From assembly GCA_030446765.1 (NCBI GenBank), contig JAUJMR010000001.1, forward strand, positions 923,706 to 960,338: a DNA stretch of 36,633 bases, written 5' to 3'. Below are positions 8,573 to 16,606 of this stretch, piece by piece. The position numbers and the translations under genes are program-made. The notes under the pieces are model-generated. The model was not told where the DNA came from. It saw only the letters and a program-made list of their open reading frames with translations, and did no database searches. How positions within the stretch are numbered: the stretch's first letter is position 1; every line of letters begins with the position of its first letter. The stretch comes from Chloroflexia bacterium (GTDB lineage: Bacteria > Chloroflexota > Chloroflexia > Thermobaculales > Thermobaculaceae).

Positions 8573-9244
8573 ATGCAGACAGGAAACCACATCAAGTCAC
8601 TACTATCCGTCGTTGCATTATTAGTCCTGCTACTGTCGGCGTCCACGGCCAGTGCGGAGGGCAGGAGTGCCACCGCCGAGTTGAAGAATGCTGATGGAGA
8701 GGTGGTCTCCACCGCAACTTTCACCGAGACGGACGAGGGCGTAGAGATCAGTGTCGAGGCGAGCGGCCTAGAACCAGGGCTGCATGGCATTCACATTCAT
8801 GAGACTGGCACCTGCGAGCCCGCGGACTTCAAGTCGGCTGGCGGGCACTTCAACCCCGGCGACGCAATGCACGGCCTGGAGAGTGCCGAGGGGCCGCATG
8901 CAGGCGATCTGCCTAACCTGGAGGTCGCGGAGGACGGCTCCGCTAGCTACAAGGCGACGACAGCGCGTGTGACGCTCGACGAAGGGCAGACGTTGCTATT
9001 TGACACCGACGGCTCCTCGCTTGTCATCCATGCTGGCGAAGACGACCAGGTGACCGACCCCTCCGGCGACAGCGGCGACCGCATAGCCTGCGGCGCGATA
9101 CAGATGTCGGCGGGAGTGCCCAGCACGGGTGAGGGCGGCACGGCCGGTGGCAATGGATTCCCGACTCAGGCTACGGTCCTGATCGGTGCGCTTGCCCTGT
9201 GCACAGGACTGCTCGCGCGCCGGCTTATCACGCGCCTGGGATAG
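8573..9244 (+). CDS. sodC: Secreted Cu/Zn superoxide dismutase with C-terminal PxTG anchor-like tail
   Basis: Converts superoxide to hydrogen peroxide and oxygen outside the membrane. 223 residues. An N-terminal signal peptide (residues 1-28, hydrophobic LLSVVALLVLLLSASTASA) is followed by the SOD fold: Cu ligands in GIHIHE, GGHFNP and VIHAGEDD, Zn ligands in GPHAGDL and nearby, disulfide Cys in TGTCEP and IACGAI, active-site Arg in GDRIACG. The end has PSTG, a Gly-rich spacer, a hydrophobic helix (ATVLIGALALCTGLLA) and basic residues, like a sortase-type signal or a simple membrane anchor. Start ATG 8573 has AAGGAG 9 bases upstream. Intact, inside the split MFS locus. Confidence 0.95.
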   Translation: MQTGNHIKSLLSVVALLVLLLSASTASAEGRSATAELKNADGEVVSTATFTETDEGVEISVEASGLEPGLHGIHIHETGTCEPADFKSAGGHFNPGDAMHGLESAEGPHAGDLPNLEVAEDGSASYKATTARVTLDEGQTLLFDTDGSSLVIHAGEDDQVTDPSGDSGDRIACGAIQMSAGVPSTGEGGTAGGNGFPTQATVLIGALALCTGLLARRLITRLG

Positions 9245-9269
9245 GGACTCGGACCCGAAACCAGCACAA

Positions 9270-9305
9270 CCTGCCGGAGTAGCAACATCCCGCAGCTCCG
9301 GCAGG
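9270..9305 (+). terminator. Hairpin after sodC
   Basis: Perfect 10-bp stem, CCTGCCGGAG at 9270-9279 and CTCCGGCAGG at 9296-9305, with a 16-base loop, starting 26 bases past the sodC stop. No T-run follows, so termination strength is uncertain. Confidence 0.5.
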
Positions 9306-9396
9306 AACACCGATGTCGGCACTAACCAGCGGGTAGGAGGTAGAAACAAATGTCGTCTTAATTTGAATTTCGTGCCGCCCCTGCGCCCGGCCTGCC

Positions 9397-10114
9397 CTAT
9401 GGACGCATGAAAGACAAGGTAAGCAGCAGGACAAGAAACGATATACCGTTCAGCGCGTACACCAGCCCAATGGGGAACGCGCCGATCAGCACGCCCGCGA
9501 TGGCCGGCCCACCGATCGTTCCGAACTGGCGCATCAACTGACTGAGGCTAACGGCGTTCGTGAAGTGCTCCCGCGGCACGAGCTGCGGCAGAAGCGCCTG
9601 CTGCGCCGGCGTCTCGAACGCGCTCACCCCGGAGATCACCGCGGTTAACGCGTACAGCGCGGCGAGGCTGACGTTCCCCGAGAAGGTGATCGCCGCGAGC
9701 GCGGCGGTGAACAGGCAAGCGGCTGACTGCGACCAGATGATAAGCCTGCGCCGATCGTGGATGTCAGCGACCACACCGCCGACCAGCCCGAACAGCATCA
9801 CCGGCAGGATGCGGACTAGCCCGACCACCCCAAGCCCAAGCGCTTGGCCCTGCAGCGCGAACTGGAGTCCGAGCAGCGAGATCGCATACTCGGTGCCTTC
9901 GAGCAGCGCGTAATACGCAATTCGGTTGAATGATTACGCATGTCATCCCGAACGCAGTGAGGGATCCGTACTCCCTGCCACGGATTCCTCGCAGGCTCGG
10001 AATGACAGATACCCTACCGTTCAGCCGGAGTTCGTATAAACATGCCAGTTCGAGCCGGAAATCGCTATATCGGAGCGCGGCGAAACGGGGTATTCGCGGT
10101 TGATCCATTGCCAA
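9397..10114 (-). pseudogene. N-terminal part of a major facilitator transporter, interrupted by a miniature repeat
   Basis: The minus strand begins with MAMDQPRIPRFAALRYSDFRL, a typical start for EntS-like MFS permeases, at 10114. It is then cut by the 125-bp repeat (copy B) and resumes as EGTEYAISLLGLQFALQG, followed by transmembrane helices and the signature loop GLVGGVVADIHDRRRLIIW, ending at a stop right after LLTLSFMRP (9397). The repeat is 125 bp (not a multiple of 3), so it breaks the frame. The C-terminal part of the family is missing here; 61 codons of it lie at 7548-7730. Confidence 0.8.
9913..10037 (-). mobile_element. 125-bp miniature repeat, copy B, inserted in the MFS gene
   Basis: Same element as 8331-8455 in the opposite orientation. 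The first 100 bases match copy A exactly; the last 25 differ at several positions, and its ends match each other slightly better (about 14 of 18). It sits after codon 25 of the MFS gene and disrupts it. Confidence 0.8.
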
Positions 10115-10222
10115 TTAGGCTACCACACGATGCACTGCAAAGATCCGAAAGCAGGTATCACCCCGTGCTACCACACAGCAGGCGCGATGAGCGCGTCCGT
10201 ATTTCACCAAAGCAGGAGGAAA

Positions 10223-10825
10223 ATGCTGCGCATCACACGCCTACTCACCGCCTCAATGTTAGTACTCGCCGTCGGGCTCATCGGGCTCTCACCTCGTTCG
10301 CACGCCGCTCCTACGGCGAAAACCGTCACGGTGCGCGCGGTTGACGGGAACGAGTTTGCCCCTGCGACCGTGACCATCAACGTCGGCGGCACCGTCACGT
10401 GGGTCAACGACGACACGAACACCCCGCACAACTCCGTCTCCAACGACGACCTGTGGGACTCCGGCAACCTGGAGTCTGGTGCAGAGTACTCCTTCACCTT
10501 CGAGAAGGCCGGGACGTACCCGTACGTGTGCACCTACCACCCAGGGATGAACGGCACCGTGATCGTCCGCGCGGCGGGCGCCAGTGACGATCAACAGGCT
10601 GACGACACCGACACCGGTGACACAGACGACAATCAACAGGATGCCGACACCGATACCGGCAACACGGATGATAACCAGGACGAGAGTGCGGGCAGCGGCG
10701 ACGAGCAGGAGGGGGAGATGCCCGAGCACGCTCCGGAGACCGGCGCGGGTGGCCTCGCGAACGGGGCTGCCACGCGGCCAGATCGCCACGATGCTCTCAC
10801 CTGCTCGCGAGTGGCTGGTTCGTGA
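10223..10825 (+). CDS. Secreted plastocyanin-like copper protein; C-terminal tail frameshifted
   Basis: Type 1 copper (cupredoxin) domain, probably an extracellular electron carrier. Signal peptide from ATG 10223 (MLRITRLLTASMLVLAVGLI...), preceded by AGGAGG. The copper domain covers about residues 30-115: GNEFAPATVTINVGGTVTWV, TPHNSV (first His), then YPYVCTYHPGMNGTV with the Cys, His and Met ligands. Next is an Asp/Gln/Thr-rich flexible linker and APETGAGG, a PxTG-like motif. The hydrophobic anchor expected after it is in other frames: QIATML then LLASGWFVIRKQ with a stop at 10837-10839, so two small indels near 10765-10800 have scrambled the tail. As read, translation stops at 10825 without an anchor. 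Confidence 0.85.
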   Translation: MLRITRLLTASMLVLAVGLIGLSPRSHAAPTAKTVTVRAVDGNEFAPATVTINVGGTVTWVNDDTNTPHNSVSNDDLWDSGNLESGAEYSFTFEKAGTYPYVCTYHPGMNGTVIVRAAGASDDQQADDTDTGDTDDNQQDADTDTGNTDDNQDESAGSGDEQEGEMPEHAPETGAGGLANGAATRPDRHDALTCSRVAGS

Positions 10826-10880
10826 TCCGCAAGCAGTAGAACACAGCGTGCGGGCACGGTGTGCCCCGGCTCGCGCGATC

Positions 10881-10908
10881 CACGGGTGCGGCGAATATGC
10901 CGCACCCG
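10881..10908. terminator. Strong terminator hairpin
   Basis: Perfect 11-bp GC-rich stem, ACGGGTGCGGC (10881-10891) and GCCGCACCCGT (10898-10908), six-base loop, followed by TCCTTTG. It lies between the cupredoxin gene and the end of the convergent radical SAM gene, so it probably serves the cupredoxin and perhaps both. Confidence 0.75.
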
Positions 10909-10983
10909 TTCCTTTGCCCACGTCCTGATAGACCGTCGCGGCGAAGCATCACTTGGGCCAGGTAGGGCGGGCGAGATAGGTCG

Positions 10984-12057
10984 CTAGAACGCATAGCGGA
11001 CGGTGCAGTACGGCAGCCGCTCGGCCAGCAGGGCACGGAAATCACGCACGAACCCACGCTTGAGGTCCATCCGGTATCGCAAACCGGGAGCACCCATCTG
11101 ACTGGTCTTCGCCTCCTGCAGGTCGGGTCGCCACAGCAGCGTCTCCGCCTTCGGGTGCCAGTGCATGTTCAGCTCGTGCAACTGCTCGCTGTGGGTGAGA
11201 AAGATGATCTCCGCCGCCAGCTGCTGCTTCGCACGGGGCGAGAGCACATCATCGATCTCATCGAACAGAGCTACCCAATCGCGGAGCCAGCCGTCGTACA
11301 CGATCACGGGCCCGAAGTTGAAGTTGACCTCATACCCGGCATCCACGAACTCGTTCACTGCGGCGATCCGCTCCTCCACGGGGGACGTGCGCACGTCCAC
11401 CAGGCGTGAGACGCCCCGTGGCATCACACTGAAGCGCAGGCGCGTGCGGTTCTGAGGGTCGTACCCCAGCAGGTCTCGGTTCACGTACTTGGTCGCGAAC
11501 GTCGCCTTTGCGTTCGGGAGCTCGCGGAACAGCCGCACCAGGTCACGCACGTTGTCGCTCACCATCGCGTCCACCGCGAGGTCGCTGTTCGTGCCGAGTT
11601 CGTACACCCAGAGGTCGGGGTCGGGCTGCGTCGGCTCCAGCTTCATGCCCTGTTTCGCGGCGTGCTTCGCGATAGCGTCCGACACCGCTTCGATATTCAC
11701 GAACGTCGTGATCGGGTTCGCGGAGCCCTTCCTCCGGCCAACATAGCAGTAGCTGCAGGCCATCGCGCAGCCGTTCGCGGTCGAGGGCGCGATGAAGTCG
11801 GCACTGCGATAGAACGGTCGGATCTGCAGTCCCTTCTTCACCCCGAGCACGAGCACGGTTCGCTTCACCGTGTTCCACTCCGAGACAAGGTCCGCATTGC
11901 CGTGCAGCTCGGGTATGTTCCAGTGCGATGGTACGACGATGCGCTCCGCCCCGGCAAAGCGATCGAGGATCTCCCGGCCGCGCGCGTACTCCGGCACGGA
12001 AGCCTCGTGGTATATCATGCTGATGGTGAGCAGCTTGCTGCGTTCGGCTGTGGTCAT
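10984..12057 (-). CDS. Spore photoproduct lyase family radical SAM protein
   Basis: 357 residues, intact. Radical S-adenosylmethionine enzyme related to SplB, which directly reverses the UV thymine dimer called spore photoproduct. The [4Fe-4S] cysteines are in ANGCAMACSYCYVGRRKG (CxxxCxxC). It also has SADFIAPST, ELGTNSDLAVDAMVSDN, NAKATFATKYVNRDLLGYDP and the end ERLPYCTVRYAF, all conserved in the SPL-like group of non-sporulating bacteria. Start ATG 12057 is chosen as the head of MTTAERSKLLTISMIYHE with GAGGACAGG upstream; the frame is open to 12225. True SPL activity is uncertain, since members of this subgroup occur in bacteria without spores. Confidence 0.9.
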   Translation of the reverse strand: MTTAERSKLLTISMIYHEASVPEYARGREILDRFAGAERIVVPSHWNIPELHGNADLVSEWNTVKRTVLVLGVKKGLQIRPFYRSADFIAPSTANGCAMACSYCYVGRRKGSANPITTFVNIEAVSDAIAKHAAKQGMKLEPTQPDPDLWVYELGTNSDLAVDAMVSDNVRDLVRLFRELPNAKATFATKYVNRDLLGYDPQNRTRLRFSVMPRGVSRLVDVRTSPVEERIAAVNEFVDAGYEVNFNFGPVIVYDGWLRDWVALFDEIDDVLSPRAKQQLAAEIIFLTHSEQLHELNMHWHPKAETLLWRPDLQEAKTSQMGAPGLRYRMDLKRGFVRDFRALLAERLPYCTVRYAF

Positions 12058-12187
12058 CCTGTCCTCGGCAATATCCGGCGAGCGGTGCATCCTCTCATCC
12101 CATGGTACTGCACGCACGGTCCGGTCAGGCACGCGGTCGACCGCTTCGCGCCGCTTCTCGGTCAAGTCACGTAGCAGGAGGTACCTG

Positions 12188-13100
12188 ATGTCGAACCCCA
12201 CGGGCACCGTTGTGGACACCCACAACCACTACTGGGACATCGAGCGCTCGGACCTCTACTGGCTCACGCCGGACGTAGAGCGTTTGTATCGTAGTTTCAC
12301 CCCGCCGGACCTCAAGCCGCACATGGATGCGGTCGGGGTCCAGGAATCCGTGATCGTGCAGGCGGCACACTCGCGCTGGGACAACCTCTGGTGGCTGCAA
12401 CTCGCGGAGCAATACCCGTATGTCGCGGCGGTTGTCGGCTGCGTGGACCTGGAGGATCCAGACGTCGGAATGGCCCTGGATGAGTACCGGCAGCACCCGC
12501 CCTTCCGGGGCGTCCGACGACGGAGTGCGGGCGCTGAGGACGTCAGCGATCCGGACTGGCTGGCTCGGCCCGACGTGCATCGCGGGATCGGGGAGGTGGC
12601 GCGTCGCGGACTATCGCTCGATCTCCTGGTTCGAACGCCGCACCTTAGGCATGTCCCGGCGCTCGCCGCCGAGCACCCTGGGAACTGCCGATGGTGATCG
12701 ACCACCTCGTACGCCAAACCGGAGATCGCTAGTGGTGCCCGGGATCGACGCGTGGTACGCAGGCATGGAGGAGATCGCACGGGACACGGGGTGTGGTGCA
12801 AGGTATCGGGGCTGCTGACCGAGGCCGGGCCGGATCCGACGACGGAGTGCATCCGGTCGGCGAGAACCCATGGCCAGTCAATCGTCGTCTCGGGCATTCG
12901 CCATCGAGCACTTCGGCTCGGACCGGCTGATGTGGGGTAGCGACTGGCCCGTCTGCACGCCTCGCGGCGTCGTACCAAGAGACATTTCACACCGTTACCG
13001 GCGCCCTTGGATCGCTCAATGATGACGATCGGGCGGCGATCTTGGCGCCAACGCGGTCATATTTACCGGCAGATTCTACCGGCTGGATGGGCCAGCCGCA
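12188..13100 (+). pseudogene. Lactonase-like amidohydrolase (Amidohydrolase_2), several frameshifts
   Basis: A metal-dependent TIM-barrel hydrolase like L-fuconolactonase / L-rhamnonolactonase. The N-terminal half is in frame from ATG 12188 (AGGAGGT 5 bases before it): VVDTHNHYWD (metal HxH), SVIVQAAHSRWDNLWWL, VGCVDLEDPDVG, PPFRGVRR. After AAEHP at about 12677 the family sequence jumps between frames: LPMVIDHL, then AWYAGMEEIARDTG, VWCKVSGLLTEAGPD, FGSDRLMWGSDWPVC, SYQETFHTVTGALGSLNDDD, and GANAVIF near 13050. At least five frame changes, so it is not functional as read. The 3' limit is approximate. It starts 130 bases from the divergent radical SAM gene. Confidence 0.85.
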
Positions 13101-13244
13101 GCCCCTTACAGCAGAAAGGGCCCGCTTCTAGAGCCTCACATTATCGGTCGTTCCTGTTCTATACTGCCGGTTCGAAGGTTGACCGGCCACAGGGATGCAT
13201 GCCGGGGCAACGGCAGCGAATGAAGCACGGCAGGAGAGAGCCTC

Positions 13245-14075
13245 ATGCGCACGAACCACGTTCGACAACGGCTGGAGGCGGGGGAACCATCGGTCGGCTG
13301 CTGGCTGTCCCTGCCCAGTCCGGAGGCGGCGGAGTACGTCAGCCACCTCGGCTTCGACTGGCTCGTCGTGGACACCGAGCACAATCCCATCGACATCCGC
13401 ACGCTCGCGACGATGTTCGCCGTGATGTCCGGGTCCGGCACCGCGCCAATGGTGCGCATCCCGTGGAACACGCCGGAACACTTCAAGCGGGTCCTGGATG
13501 CCGGCGCATGGGGCATTGTCGTCCCGATGGTGAACAGCCGGGAGGAAGCGGAGGCCGCGGTGCGCGGCACCCGATACCATCCGCTCGGCGAGCGCAGCGT
13601 CGGTGGCGGTCGACACGCGCTCAGCTTCAACACGGCACCGGCAGAGTACTACCGACGCGCAAACGACGAGGTGCTGCTGGTCGTCCAGATCGAGCACATC
13701 CGGGGCGTCGAGAGCGCGGAGGACATCCTGAGCGTCCCTGGCGTGGATGCGTGCTTCATCGGCCCGAACGACCTCGCCGGATCGATGGGCCTCGGACTGG
13801 GCGTCGCGCTGGAAGTGGAGGATCCGCGAGTCGTCGAGGCGATCGCCCATGTCCGTGAGACGTGCGACAGGCATGGTGTGGCGCCCGGAATCCATTGCTC
13901 GGGCGCGGAGGCGGTCAACGCGCGACTGCGGGAAGGGTTCCGCTACTGCGCGATGTCGAGCGAGTTGAAGTACATGGTCGCCGGCCTGACCGCCGGCCTT
14001 GCCAGCCTCGACTGGTCTCCCGCCGGCGCCGCGCAGGTCGCTGCCGGGGGCCAGGATGCGGTTGTGCGCTATTAA
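13245..14075 (+). CDS. HpcH/HpaI family aldolase (2-keto-3-deoxy sugar-acid aldolase type)
   Basis: 276 residues, intact. Class II, metal-dependent aldolase that cleaves 2-keto-3-deoxy acids to pyruvate and an aldehyde; relatives include RhmA (2-keto-3-deoxy-L-rhamnonate) and HpaI. Seen: GCWLSLPSPEAAEYVSHLGF, WLVVDTEHNP, PMVRIPWN, DAGAWGIVVPMVNSREEA, the metal Glu in VQIEH, and CFIGPNDLAGSMG. Start ATG 13245 follows GGAGAG. Its neighbours are a lactonase-like pseudogene and a broken Gfo/Idh/MocA dehydrogenase, which suggests a non-phosphorylative deoxyhexose or sugar-acid pathway. Exact substrate not known. Confidence 0.93.
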   Translation: MRTNHVRQRLEAGEPSVGCWLSLPSPEAAEYVSHLGFDWLVVDTEHNPIDIRTLATMFAVMSGSGTAPMVRIPWNTPEHFKRVLDAGAWGIVVPMVNSREEAEAAVRGTRYHPLGERSVGGGRHALSFNTAPAEYYRRANDEVLLVVQIEHIRGVESAEDILSVPGVDACFIGPNDLAGSMGLGLGVALEVEDPRVVEAIAHVRETCDRHGVAPGIHCSGAEAVNARLREGFRYCAMSSELKYMVAGLTAGLASLDWSPAGAAQVAAGGQDAVVRY

Positions 14076-14206
14076 CCAGTGGCACGAGTCTCGTGGGCGA
14101 CTCCCGAGTACCGGCTCCGAAGGAACGCTGTTGAGCCACCTCGTAGCAAGGGCGAGAGCGACGTAATCCTGACTATCAGCAGTAATCCGGGACTGGGAGG
14201 CTCGCT

Positions 14207-14431
14207 ATGGGCGAAGGATATATGCGTACCTTCCAGAACAAGGAGGAAACACTGGAGTGGTTCGGTCGGCGCGGCAGCATAGAGAGGGTCGGCGATCCTT
14301 CCGGCGATGGGACGTACCGCTGGGCAGGGCCGCACGGCTGGGAAGTGCTCCTCAGGTTTCCCGAGGGTGGTCGGATCGTGATCACAGATGGTGGTGGCGA
14401 GCATAACATCGCTCCTTGGGTGCGGGGATGA
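14207..14431 (+). CDS. Small hypothetical protein
   Basis: 74 codons with a GGGAGG about 10 bases before ATG 14207; a second ATG at 14222 has GAAGGA close by and could be the real start. The sequence looks soluble and protein-like (NKEETLEWFGRRGSIERVGD, GWEVLLRFPEGGRIVITDGG). No family recognised. The following 350 bases to 14783 hold no supported gene. Confidence 0.5.
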   Translation: MGEGYMRTFQNKEETLEWFGRRGSIERVGDPSGDGTYRWAGPHGWEVLLRFPEGGRIVITDGGGEHNIAPWVRG

Positions 14432-14783
14432 CGACGCGTTGGGAGCGATACTAAGCTCGTCGGTCGACGAGATCGATCAAGCTTGTGAAGGTCTCCGCGC
14501 ACGGCGATACTGTCCAGGCCGCGCCTGATGCGTCAAGCGTTATGGTGACGGGGAGATAACTGGCACGCACCGCGCCGCGACAGGTTCGGCAGGGAGGGCA
14601 ATTCATGGGACGACCGGCAACTTCCCTGTTACCCCTATCTGGTTAATGGGCACCTCATTGCCCGACGGCAACCTCGACTATGCCGCTCTACCGGACGATG
14701 GTGCTGAGACGCCGGTCGTCTCGGCACCGGATACAGCATTACCCGCCGGCCATTCGCGGAGCATGGAGGAGGGAACACTCAGG

Positions 14784-15810
14784 ATGCAGGAAACGTTGCG
14801 CGCCGTGCTCGTCGGATGCGGCGGCATCAGCACCGCGTGGCTCGAGGCAGCAACGAACATCGATGGCCTCGACATCGTCGGGTTGGTCGACATCGTGGAG
14901 GCGGCGGCACAGGGCCGGGCACGGGAGTATGACATCGCCGATGCAGCCATCGGCACCGATCTCGGCAAGGTGCTCGACGCCACGGCACCGGACATCGTCT
15001 TCAACTGCACCATTCCCGAAGCGCACGCCGGCGTGACGATTGAGGCGCTCCAGCATGGGTGCCATGTCCTGAGCGAGAAGCCGCTCGCCGACTCGATGGA
15101 AAACGCCCGCAGGTCGATCGAGACGGCAAAGCAAACGGGCAAGATCTTCGCCGTGATGCAGAACCGCCGCTACATCGAGCCGATCCGCCGTCTTCGCGGC
15201 GTTGTGGACACGGGACAGCTAGGAACATTGACCACCGTGAACACCGACTTCTACCTGGGCGCGCATTTCGGCGGCTTCCGCGACCACATGCCGCACGTTC
15301 TCCTGCTCGACATGGCGATCCACACTTTCGACGCCGCCCGGCTCTAACCGGCGCCGACCCGGTCTCCGTGTACTGCCACGAGTGGAACCCAGCGGGCTCC
15401 TGGTACGACCGGGATGCCTCAGCCATCGCGATCTTCGAGATGACGGACGGCATCATGTACACCTACCGGGGAGCTGGTGTGCGGAAGGGCTACCCACCTC
15501 ATGGGAAGGGGAGTGGCGCATCGTGGGCTCACAGGGCACCGCGACTTGGGACGGAGGCGACGACCTGCGGGCGCAGGTGGTCGCGGAGACCGGCGGCTTC
15601 CAGTCTGTACTCGACGACGTGGACCTCTCCACGCCCGCCCAGACCCCGAAGGTGGGTGGCCATGCAGGCGTCATCGCGGACTTCGTTCGGTGCATGCGCA
15701 CCGGCGAGATTCCGGAGACCATCTGCACCGACAACGTCAAGAGCCTCGCGATGGTCCTCGGCGCCATTGAGAGCGCGGAAACCGGCCACAGAGTCCCGGT
15801 CACGTGGTAG
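14784..15810 (+). pseudogene. Gfo/Idh/MocA family oxidoreductase, two frameshifts
   Basis: NAD(P)-dependent sugar or sugar-acid dehydrogenase family. The Rossmann half is open from ATG 14784 (GGAGGAGGGA 9 bases upstream): LRAVLVGCGGISTAWLEA, VGLVDIVEAA, the signature HVLSEKPLADSMENA, NRRYIEPIRRLR. It stops in this frame at 15347. The C-terminal half continues in a second frame (TGADPVSVYCHEWNPAGSWY, ASAIAIFEMTDGIMYTYRG) and then a third (GEWRIVGSQGTATWDGGDD ... GHRVPVTW, stop 15808-15810). Two indels, near 15340 and 15475. Without them it would be about 342 residues, normal for the family. Confidence 0.88.
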
Positions 15811-15996
15811 ATTTGGTGCACGGTGCGCCGGCCCTGACCGAGTCCTAAGCCAACCTCTGCATCGTGAGACTACGCATCAGCTCCCCGCTCTGCGCCACGG
15901 GAGAATCATGGGGCGGTGACCTGGGCGTTCACCCCCTCGGTGTCTCCTGGTCCCGCCATCGTCGACGGGCCACTGTTGAATCCGCCCGGTCGTGTC

Positions 15997-16121
15997 ATAC
16001 GAACTCCGGCTGAACGATGGGGTATCTGTCATTCCGAGCCCGTGAGGAATCCGTGGCAGGGAGTACGGATCCCTCACTGCGTTCGGGATGACATGCATCA
16101 TCATTCAAGCGGATCGCGTAT
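15997..16121 (+). mobile_element. 125-bp miniature repeat, copy C
   Basis: Same element and orientation as 8331-8455, with only a few substitutions. It abuts the 3' end of a decayed minus-strand ORF (to 16492). The stretch 15811-15996 before it holds no supported gene. Confidence 0.8.
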
Positions 16122-16129
16122 CATTTCAA

Positions 16130-16492
16130 TGCGGTACATCCCGCGCAGCGATCCCCCAGGGTCTTTGCCGCGTACTCGCACGTAGGTGCCTCCTCCTGAT
16201 CATCCACGTCGGGGTAGTCGTCCGTGTCCATCACCAGCAAGCGCTCGCACATCAGGTCCCGGATCGTCGTGGACCGCGGGAACGTCTACCAGCCATCGCC
16301 GTGGATGAGCTGGGCGTACCCCGGCTCGCCCGGATCATGCCCGACCATGTGCGGCGGCAGCAGGTCGACGGCGGGCGTATCGGGGAGCGCGGCCACCGCG
16401 TCGCCGATCGCGGCATCCAGGATGTCCGCGCCTAGCGGGACCGCGTTGGTGCCCGGGTGCCCCTTGCCGTTGATCGTAGTGTAGTTCAGCAC
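16130..16492 (-). pseudogene. Unidentified decayed ORF with in-frame stop, next to the miniature repeat
   Basis: Minus-strand frame from ATG 16492: MLNYTTINGKGHPGTNAVPL, GADILDAAIGDAVAALPD, LLPPHMVGHDPGEPGYAQLI, HGDGW, then TAG (16286-16288). It continues in the same frame as FPRSTTIRDLMCERLLVMD and TDDYPDVDDQEEAPTCEYAA. Another frame at the end reads GTYVRVRGKDPGGSLRGMYR up to the repeat. This looks like one gene hit by a nonsense change, possibly a frameshift and the repeat at its 3' side. Family not recognised. Confidence 0.35.
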
Positions 16493-16606
16493 CGCTCCTC
16501 CATACCCTCATGTCGCCCCGCTGGAATCGGACAGTGAGATAAGTTAGACTCCAATGAGCAAGTCCGGGCTTGTTTACGATGATCCGACAGGAGTGCCAGG
16601 AGCCAC

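Noticed and set aside
13007-13858. Overlapping open frame across the HpcH/HpaI aldolase
   Set aside because: It joins the tail of the broken amidohydrolase with a shadow frame of the aldolase; the aldolase frame has all family motifs.
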